From Prorocentrum cordatum (Eukaryota > Sar > Dinophyceae > Prorocentrales > Prorocentraceae): a DNA stretch of 64,000 nt. Numbering within the stretch: position 1 is the stretch's first letter; each line of letters begins with the position of its first letter. The notes under the pieces were generated by a model that was given only the letters and a program-made list of their open reading frames with translations, had not been told where the DNA came from and did not search any database. The position numbers and the translations under genes were made by a program. The DNA lies in contig CAUYUJ010016066.1 of assembly GCA_963575745.1 (NCBI GenBank), forward strand, positions 196,001 to 260,000, written 5' to 3'. Shown here in pieces: positions 57,044 to 64,000 of the stretch.

Positions 57044-57195
57044 ATACTGACCGACAAGGATGGGGATCCCGAGGAGGCCGACGCGAGCAAGAGGCCGCTG
57101 CTGCTCCCGAGCGGTGGGCGCCCGGAGGATGGCCGGGGCACGCTGGACCGTCCCAGGCCCAGGCCGACCCTGATCTGCTGGAGCTCGAGGCTTAC
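57044..57195 (+). pseudogene. copia RT fragment after the MITE
   Basis: Resumes with ACTGACCGACAAGGATGG (LTDKDGDPEEADASKRPLLL) and, after a slip, HAGPSQAQADPDLLELEAYR, which fits the finger region of RT ('K..l...KARLVl'). It ends at a CCT array. Confidence 0.5.
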
Positions 57196-57199
57196 AGAT

Positions 57200-57425
57200 A
57201 TTCCTGCTCCTCCTCCTCCTCCTCCTCCTTCTCCTCCTCCTCTCCTCCTCTCTCCTCCTCCTCCTCCTCCTCCTCCTCCTCTTCTTCTCCTCTCTTCTTC
57301 TTCTCCTCCTTCTTCCTCCTCCTCCTCCTCCTCCTCTCCTCTTCTTCTCCTTCCTTCTTCTCCTCCTCCTTCTTCTCCTCCTCCTCCTCCTCCTCCTCCT
57401 CCTCCTCCTCCTCCTCCTCCTCCCC
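57200..57425. repeat. CCT/CTTC microsatellite inside RT
   Basis: About 225 bp of (CCT)n with TTC and TCT variants between RT fragments, pyrimidines on the coding strand. Confidence 0.9.
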
Positions 57426-57529
57426 CTCCCCCCCGCGGGTCCCGTGCTCCCTCTCCGCCGGGGTGGCACGCCCCCATCCACGGAAGCGGCGAGCCGAGGC
57501 GGGCGGAGGGGAGGACCCGTTGTGGGAAA

Positions 57530-58148
57530 AGGCTCGGTGTTTCTGATCCTACAGATCCTGTGCACCAGCGAATGGGCGCTGCAGCTCGCAGACATCACCT
57601 CAGCCTTTTACCGCAGGAGGCCCCATCGACAGGTCCCCATGGGGAGCCTGTGCGTGGAGCTGCACCTGCACTGGGGTCCTCGACGTCGAGTATGGTTCGC
57701 TGGTTCGCTGGTGGAGTTGCTCGAGGCAGTGTACGATCTTGGAGACGCCCCAGTACAATGGCTGTCGGCTTTCACGAAGTGCGCGAAGGCCATTGGCTTC
57801 AAATGCTCCATCTTCGACGGCTGCGCCTTCTATCTGCGGGGCGCCAAAGCTTACACGGAATCATGGGACTTACCGTGGATGACATCGTGGGAAGTGGCGA
57901 CGCCAAGTTCGACGAGGCCTGCGAGAAGCTGCGCAAGATATTCCCTGTCGGTGCCTGGCGTCTCAAGAAAGGAAAATACACGGGCAAGGAACTGACGCAG
58001 AACGAGGACAACACCGAGATCACGGTATCACATAGCAAACGTTCAGCAAACATTCAATTGATCAACACCGCGACGGAGCGTCGGAAGGGGACACAATCTG
58101 CTGTGACACCTAAGGAGCTACACCAAGCAAGGAATCTGTGGATCCATT
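57530..58148 (+). pseudogene. copia RT, catalytic part
   Basis: ALQLADITSAFYRRRP carries the first catalytic Asp (57,591-57,593). VELLEAVYDLGDAPVQWLSA and FTKCAKAIGFKCSIF follow in order, and the catalytic pair lies in LTVDDIVGSGDAKFDEACEK (57,878-57,883), after a frame change near 57,840. The thumb continues as LRKIFPVGAWRLKKGKYTGK. These are clear Ty1/copia RT motifs. Confidence 0.75.
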
Positions 58149-58812
58149 TTGCTTCTTGCCGGCGAGAGCCGACCAGATCTATCAGGGCCAGTGTCCCTAC
58201 TTCAAGGGAAGACGCCCAACTTTACGATGGAGGACCTTGTGGAGGCCAACCGCGTGGGACGCATGACCAAGAAGTTCTGCTCGGTGACGCTGAAGATACA
58301 GCACATCCCTTTCCACGAGCTTGCCTTCGTCGCCTTCAACGATGCGGCATGGGCCAACGCACGGGATGGAGCTTCACAAGCTGGCTACATCGTGTTCTCA
58401 ACACAGCGCAAGATCTTGAAGGGCGAGGCGGTCACCATCTCCATCCAAGCCTGGAAGCGCCACACATTGAAGAGGAACTGTGATCACCACTTAGGTATGG
58501 AGACGCTGGTCATTTCGGAGGGCATGACCATGGCAGAGTCTATCAGGATAATGCTTCTGAAGACTGTTGACCCAGAGTTCGACCTCGTGCGGCCCTATCT
58601 CCCTGCAGGACGCTTCCCAGTCGTCAGCGTCACGGACCGTAGAGGAGGCTGTGGCCACGCCGCCAATCCGAAGGCGGGCCAGGCAGAAGACAAAGGGGGC
58701 AGCGATAGGCGTGGCCGTCGTACGAGCCGCCATGCGACGACCTGAGGTTCATTTGCGATGGATCGAGGGCACGAGCCGGCTGATGGATCCACTCACCAAG
58801 AGGAAGGGTTAG
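58149..58812 (+). pseudogene. copia RNase H, C-terminal end of the polyprotein
   Basis: LAFVAFNDAAWANARDGASQ has the first catalytic Asp (58,341-58,343), followed by GYIVFSTQRKILKGEAVTIS and WKRHTLKRNCDHH, the 'W.S.k..R...S' strand, here with CDHH. The end, after another slip, is HLRWIEGTSRLMDPLTKRKG. The final stop TAG uses TA of a TTA target site and the first G of MITE copy 2, so the original C-terminus may have been different. Confidence 0.65.
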
Positions 58813-58964
58813 GCCGGGCCTGTCCCCCTACAGGCGGATTCTGGGCGACAGATTCAAGATACTCGAGAAATGCGCCAAACATGCTCAAACATGGTAGAAA
58901 CATCGTCCCCAGACTATTTCAGGACTATGTTTGAAAATCCCTCCTGTAGAGGGACGGGCCCGAC
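58812..58964. mobile_element. MITE copy 2, TTA target duplication
   Basis: A 153-bp relative of 56,858-57,040. It starts GGCCGGGCCTGTCCCCCTAC and ends with the reverse complement of GTCGGGCCCGTCCCTCTACA, flanked by TTA (58,809-58,811 and 58,965-58,967). It shares the internal GTCCCCAGACTATTTCAGGA. More diverged and shorter than copy 1. Confidence 0.75.
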
Positions 58965-58967
58965 TTA

Positions 58968-59194
58968 AAGAAAGGGCGAGAGCACGCTTCTACGACACGC
59001 TCTGGAGCAATGAGAGTATGGCATCACCTCGGACAGCATCGTGCTTCGCCGACGGGGAGAAGAGCGAAGCCAACGAAAACAGGAAAGACAGTCGCCGTCT
59101 CCGTCAGACGTCGTCTCCGTCGCCCCCTTTCTCTGCGCCCCTCCTCAAGCTCGTCGGCGAGAGAAAAATCTAGCGACGTCGTAACCGAGTCGAA
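58968..59194. other. non-coding stretch, no gene seen
   Basis: Region after the copia element. No LTR matching the 5' side, no ORF with motifs. Confidence 0.3.
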
Positions 59195-59339
59195 AGGAAG
59201 CTCCTTCTCTTTGATCCCTTCCCCGCGCCAAAGGGGGGGGGGTCCCTGGAGGGTCCTGGGGGGGATCGCCACCCAGATACGTTTTCCCCCCCTGGGGGCC
59301 CTGGGGCCTCAGAAAGTATACCAAGATAGACCAAGAGTG

Positions 59340-59912
59340 CCCAAAGAGGCCGCCGAGACGGTCCAATAGGATCCCCAATCGCCAAACGATCGGTCCAAAA
59401 CGCCTTCACGCCCTCCAGGAGGCCATGATGCCCCAAGACGCTTCCAAGAGCACCCCCGAGAAGGCCCCAAGAGGCCAAATTCATTGATTTTTATTGGTTT
59501 TTGAAAGATTTGGGCGTTCTCGCCATTTCCACTTCTCTCCGCTCCCAAACGGCGCCAGAGGGCCCCAAGATCTCCCCAAGACGGCCCAAGAGGCCCCCAA
59601 GAGGGCTCCAAAACAGCTCAAGAGGACCCCAAGACAACCCCAAACGCCTCCAAGACGGCCCCAGATGCCCCCAAGACGGCTCCAAGAGCGCGCCCAGACG
59701 GGGGACCCGAACGGACATTTCGACCCTTCGGCCTCAAGAGGCTCCCAGGAGGCCCCAAGAGGTTCCCCAGAGGCCCACAAGAGGTCCCCAGGAAGGCCGA
59801 AGAGGCCCCCAAGAGGCTCCCAAGAGGCCCCCAAGAGGCTCCAAGAGATCTCAAAATTCCTCCCCAGAGGCTCCCGAGAGACTTCCGAAGAGACCCCAAG
59901 AACCATCCCTGA
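59340..59912. repeat. CCCCAAGAGG minisatellite
   Basis: Imperfect short units of CCCCAAGA(G/C)G and GGCTCC, clearest at 59,730-59,850 (CCAAGAGGCTCCCAAGAGGC). Both strands are open. A related, less regular stretch lies at 47,185-47,275. Confidence 0.7.
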
Positions 59913-59926
59913 GGACTCCCCACGTC

Positions 59927-60080
<154 letters not shown>

Positions 60081-60119
60081 TTCAGGGTCGGCGGCACTGG
60101 CCGTAAGGCCTTCGCAATA

Positions 60120-60860
60120 ACATTGGCAGCCTTGCTTGCTCTTGGCTATCAGCGTCTGCATCTCGCGAACCACCCAATGAATAATAAGAATGTTGCACAT
60201 AACAATCCACGTGAGGTACCGAACACACATGCCATGATATTTCCCTTGGTATCCTCGTTGTTGCACGCTCCATGCGCCATCAGGAGGGACCCCCACGTCG
60301 CACATTTCTGATGAGGTTGAATGCCACGTAAACGTCCCCACAACCACCAGAAACGTCCGCCATGTGTACTGTACCATTCAGGGCTGTACCCGCAAGACAC
60401 CACGATCGGCGAGGGCCGTACCGACTGACAGTGGGAGCCCGCACCGCTGCACAGTTCGGTGAGGCAGGCGTGAAACGCTTGAAACAGAGGAGCAACAACA
60501 GCACAAACATAAACCTTTGGCGGTCCGCGCGGATGTCTTGGATCTGAGCTGGACCCCCCCTTGCCTGGGACGCGGAGCGCGCCACCAGGGGCAGCGCTGG
60601 AGGCGCCGCCGGGGGAGCCCAGCGCGGATCCCCAAAAATCGGCGTGGGGCGGCAACACTTTATGCTTATGCCGTTTTTCCTCCCTCGACTGACTCGGAGC
60701 ACCCACGCTCTCACAGACTCAGCTTGTAGCGGTCGGCTTGGCGCCCGTCCTCGGACGAGGCTGCGCCCGACGGTGGCGCCGCCGCCCCAGAGCTCGCCGC
60801 CCCAGAGCTCGCGGCCCGCGGCACCACCTCGCGAGGGGCAGCGCTGTGGGGGAGCAGCTC
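60120..60860. other. about 740 bp without a recognised gene
   Basis: Mixed composition, GC-rich from 60,540. Open frames on both strands lack motifs and clear splice borders. Confidence 0.3.
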
Positions 60861-60861
60861 C

Positions 60862-61048
60862 GGGGGAGAAACGTCGAGCTGGAATCGGCGACGCACCGCC
60901 GACAGGTCGGCGACCGGCCCCCGACAGCGAATCCTCAGGCGCCCCGGCGGGGCGGGGCCGTCGGGCCCCCCTCGGCGACATCCGCGGGCGACTGGGGGTC
61001 GCCGCGCTCCCCACTGAGCGTGCTCCCCCTCGTCGTTGCCCTGGGCCT
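60862..61048. repeat. dispersed palindromic repeat, copy c
   Basis: GGGGGAGAAACGTCGAGCTGG leads into GGCGACGCACCGCC, then CCCCGACAGCGAATCC, GGGGCCGTCGGGCCCCCCTC, CGACTGGGGGTCGCCG and CTGAGCG. It has the same layout as copies a and b but is the most diverged. Confidence 0.55.
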
Positions 61049-61529
61049 CGTCGCGAGCCACCGCGTGATCCCGCTGTTCCGCCACAGATGGCTCCGTCGA
61101 CGAGCCCGCCGCCCCCTGCCCGGCGCGGGCCCCGTCCGCCGGCCCGGCCGCCGCCTGCCCCGAGCTCGCCGCCTGCGCCTGGGAGGCAGCCTGCTGCTCC
61201 GCGTGGGCGCGCGCCTCTCGATGATCCTCAGAACGTGCGCCAGCGCCAAGGATGGATGCCCGTGTGAGCCTGTGCCCTGGCAGACATGTACGCGGCCTTC
61301 ACGGTCTGAAGCTGCTCCGCCGCCCGCGGCTTCCTCTCCCCTCTCCGTGCCTTTCCGTCTCCCGCTGTGCCCCATCGGGCCCCGAAGCGTCCCTCGGCTG
61401 CCCCGTCCGCGTCTCGGGCCCAAATCGCCGCATGATCAAAAATACTCCGCCAGTCGGACCCCGCACGAGAATCGATGCAACTTGCCCCTCGTTTTTTGCT
61501 TCTTCGTCTGGCGGGGGCTTCCTTCCGCC
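61049..61529. other. GC-rich stretch without a recognised gene
   Basis: Pro/Arg/Ala-rich open frames follow from base composition only. No motif or clear exon. Confidence 0.3.
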
Positions 61530-61770
61530 CTCTCCGTCCTTCTCCTCCTCCTCCTCATCCTCCTCCTCCTCCTTTTCCTTCTTTTCCTCTTTCTTTTCCT
61601 TCCCGTCTTACTCGTTACATGTCTCATCCTCTTCCTCATCCGCCTCGTCGTCCTCCTCCTCCGCCTCCTCCACTTCATCCCTCTACTTTTCATGTGCCTC
61701 CTCCTCCTCGGCCTTTGGTTTGCCCTCCTCCACCTCCTCCTCCTTTTCCCCATCCTCATCGCCGCCCCGC
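61530..61770. repeat. CCT-rich degenerate microsatellite
   Basis: (CCT)n with TTT, CAT and CGC interruptions, pyrimidines on the plus strand; an older version of the GGA/CCT arrays. Confidence 0.8.
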
Positions 61771-61990
61771 TCGTTCTCCCCCTGCACTTCTCCTTCCTCC
61801 TGACAGGGGCGCGCGCGTAGATTTTCCTCGGCGCCCTCGCCGCCACGCACGCCTGGCAGGGGCGCGTTCTCCGACAGCGAAATCGCGCACCCGTCGGGGA
61901 CAACCCCGCGGGACAACCCCGCGAGCCGCTGGCGCACGAGACCAAGCCGTTGGGATAATCCCGCGGGCTCCGAGCGGGGCGCCGCCGCGC

Positions 61991-62355
61991 TCAGGCGGGG
62001 GGCAGCACGAAACCCAGCTCTGCCGCGAACTGCTCCGCCTCTGCCCTGGAGCTCTCCGGTCTGAAGTCGAACTCCAGGAGTGCCTTCCGCAAGGATGCCG
62101 GCGGCCCTCGCTCCAGGAACTCTCGCGGCGGCGGCCGCACGATCAGCATGTTCCGCATGCGCGTGGCGCGGGAGAACATGACGTAGAGGTGCAGCCACTG
62201 CTCGTCCGACATGCCCGTGCGACCAGTGTCCTCGCCCCTCGCGCAGTCGATCGTGACGTCTTTGTGCAGCGTCTGGCCCTGCCACTGCGTGGAGGTGAAG
62301 TACGACGCGTGCGTCATGGTGAACCCCGATGACCCGCTCGGATTAAAAACGTGAG
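61991..62355 (-). CDS. C-terminal exon of a PIF1/RecD-like helicase
   Basis: The minus-strand frame GFTMTHASYFTSTQWQGQTL has a helicase 'T.h..QG.T' motif, and HLYVMFSRATRMRNMLIVRP matches 'yV.lSRat....l.v', the last conserved motif of superfamily 1 helicases (UvrD_C_2/RecD C-terminal fold). It ends with a natural stop after ELGFVLPPA. The frame is open upstream to about 62,355 without an obvious start, so the rest of the gene should lie at higher coordinates, but the satellite follows from 62,625. It may be a broken copy or part of a helicase-bearing mobile element. Confidence 0.6.
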
Positions 62356-62624
62356 CGGCGTGCCCAATACAGAGAGGGCTCCCGCCTGAGACTTCCTCGC
62401 AATTCGCTCACAAACGAGGCTCCCGCCTGATACTTCCTCCATATTCAGGCCTCAGGGGCCTAACTGTGACGACAGTTACAGGAGGCCGATGATCCGCCTC
62501 GGATAACAAATTACCCTGGCGACGTACCCAACCGCTGCGCAATGCGGGGCATGAGTAGCTTGGGAGACGTTATACGGCGGTGATGACGTGAGATGGGCGC
62601 ATCTACTTCTGCGAGCGGCGATCG
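62356..62624. other. short stretch between helicase exon and satellite
   Basis: Holds a small duplication (GAGGCTCCCGCCTGA.ACTTCCTC, cf. 'agggctcccgcctgagacttcctcgc', about 50 bp apart). No gene. Confidence 0.4.
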
Positions 62625-64000
62625 TGAGGCTCGCAGCCCCCCAAGGATTGCGAGATCCAGCTCAGATCTGCGTGGTGCCCCACTCCGCTGGACCCGCCAC
62701 CAGCCTTCGAAAGTAGCGACGGTTTCGCAGATCGCAGCCCCTCAAGGACGACGAGATCCCGCTCAGACCTGCGCGGTGCCTCACTCCGATGGACCCACCA
62801 TCACCCTTCGAAAGTGGCGACGGTTTCGCAGATCGCAGCCCCCCAAGGATTGCGAGGTCCCACTCAGATCTGCGCGGTGCCTCACTCCGCTGGACCCACC
62901 AGCAGCCCTCGAACGTGGCGACGGTTTCGCAGATCGCAGCCCCCCAGGGACGGCGAGATCTCGCTCAGATCTGCACGGTGCCCCACTCCGCTGGACCCAC
63001 CAGCAGCCCTCGAAAGTGGTAATCGTTTTGCAGATCCCTATGCTATCCCCCCAAGCAGCCCTCGAAAGTGGTGACGGTTTCGCAGATCGCAGCCCCCAAA
63101 GGACGGCGAGGTCTCGCTCAGATCTGCGGGGCGCCTCACTCCGCCGGACCCACCAGCAGCCCTCGAAAGTGGCGGCAATTTCGCAGATCGCAGCCCCCCA
63201 TGGACGGCGAGGTCTCGCTCAGATCTGCGCGGTGCCTCACCCCGCTGGACCCACCAGCAGCCCTCGAAAGTGGCGACCGTTTCGCAGATCGCTATGCTGG
63301 CCCCCCAAGCAGCACTCGAAAATTGCAACAATTTCGCAAATCGCAGCCCCCCAGAGACGGCGAGGTCCCGCTCAGATCTGCGCGGTGCCTCACTCAACTG
63401 GACCCACCAACAACCCTCGAAATTGACGACAATTTCGCAAATCGCAGCCCCCCAAAGACGGCGAGGTCCCGCTCAGATCTGCGCAGTGCCTCACTCCGCT
63501 GGACCCACCAGCAGCCCTCGAACGTGGCGACGGTTTCGTAACCCCCCAGGGACGGCGAGGTCCCGCTTAGATCTTCGCGGTGCCTCACTCCGCTGGACCC
63601 ACCAACAGCCCTCGAACGTGGCGACGGTTTCGCAAATCGCAGCCCCCGAAGGACGGCGAAGTTCAGCTCAGATCTGCGCGGTGCCTCACTCCGCTGGACC
63701 CACCAGCAGCCCTCGAAAGTGGCGACGGTTTCGCAAATCGCAGCTTCCAAGGACGGCGAAGTTCCGCTCAGATCTGCGAGGTTCCTCACTCCGCGGGACC
63801 TACCAGCAGCCCTCGAACATGGCGACGGTTTCGCAGATCGCAGCCCCCCAAAGACGGCGAGGTCCCGCTCAGATCTGCGCGGTGCCTCACTCCGCTGGAA
63901 CCTAGCAGCCCTCGAAAATGGCGACAGTTTCTCAAACCGCACCCCCCCAAGGACGGCGAGGTCCCGCTCAGATCTGCGCGGCGCCTCACTCCGCTGGACC
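62625..64000. repeat. 101-bp satellite, continuing past the window
   Basis: About 13 tandem units, GCAGATCGCAGCCCCCCAAG to GTGGCGACGGTTTC, with starts at 62,727, 62,828, 62,929, 63,030, 63,082, 63,183, 63,284 and 63,336. Most units are 101 bp; those at 63,030 and 63,284 are only 52 bp and share the variant CTATGCT. Because 101 is not a multiple of three and units lack stops, frames stay open across the array; these ORFs are not taken as genes. Confidence 0.93.

Larger units (their letters stand above)
50930..58812 (+). mobile_element. decayed Ty1/copia-type polyprotein gene (GAG-PR-IN-RT-RH)
   Basis: Plus-strand remnants in the order Gag (PTWDGKDLSEW, CCHC-like knuckle), protease, a cysteine-rich linker, a degenerate methyltransferase-like region, integrase (HHCC plus D, D, E), RT (RWVLT, LADITSAF, LTVDDIVGSG) and RNase H (FNDAAWANARDGA). 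This is Ty1/copia order. Frameshifts, in-frame TAG codons, GGA arrays in Gag, a CCT array and a MITE in RT show it is dead. No LTRs are visible. Confidence 0.85.

Noticed and set aside
50071-59194. LTR pair for the copia-type element
   Set aside because: No matching direct repeats with TG...CA ends could be found before 50,930 and after 58,812.
62593-63942. ORFs of 119-277 codons across the 101-bp satellite
   Set aside because: The repeat is stop-poor in all frames; all are shadows of tandem repetition, and the unit length changes frame every copy.

Overview
This window is nuclear DNA of a dinoflagellate. The strongest evidence is an exact copy of the 22-nt dinoflagellate spliced-leader (DinoSL) sequence on the minus strand at 36,961-36,982, with a second, decayed leader directly behind it. 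Other support comes from the high GC content, a spliced gene fragment that uses a GC-AG intron, the density of microsatellites, and retroelement proteins of the kind found in dinoflagellate genomes. The species cannot be named from this sequence. No rRNA, tRNA, CRISPR array or prokaryote-style operon was recognised. Almost everything identifiable is mobile or repetitive DNA; host genes are only fragments.

Left part, 1-17.8 kb: a 56-bp satellite (two 28-bp halves) is split by a 14,318-bp LTR retrotransposon on the minus strand (2,049-16,366), with 5-bp target duplications, a plausible primer site and a polypurine tract. It encodes Gag with CCCH zinc fingers, an aspartic protease and a DDE integrase. 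Where reverse transcriptase would be expected there is about 7.5 kb of other coding sequence, including a possible Tpt1/KptA-like ADP-ribosyltransferase-fold domain. 17.8-27.1 kb holds GGA arrays, a three-exon coiled-coil gene fragment (minus strand), tetranucleotide microsatellites, dispersed palindromic repeats and the 3' half of a LINE.

Centre, 27.1-37 kb: a tyrosine-recombinase (YR) retrotransposon (27,108-34,967) with Ngaro/PAT-type split direct repeats A1...B1-A2-B2, nearly identical copies and intact ORFs. Its polymerase ORF appears to carry a cytosine-methyltransferase-like domain inserted inside the RNase H domain. It has landed in the endonuclease region of an older minus-strand LINE remnant whose 5' end carries the tandem spliced-leader relicts.

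Right part: 39.4-45.6 kb is a visibly lower-GC block with short unrecognised ORFs and a tandem duplication. It is followed by a TIR-flanked minisatellite, protease and exon fragments, a 1-kb GGA array, and a decayed plus-strand Ty1/copia-type element (about 50.9-58.8 kb; Gag, protease, methyltransferase-like remnant, integrase, RT, RNase H). That element is interrupted by GGA/CCT arrays and two copies of a MITE flanked by TTA. The window ends with more dispersed repeats, a helicase C-terminal exon (minus strand) and a 101-bp satellite that runs off the edge.

The genes do not form a pathway. The window is a layered record of insertions: satellite then LTR element; LINE then YR element; copia element then microsatellites and MITEs. 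All domain calls come from motifs read by eye, without database searches.
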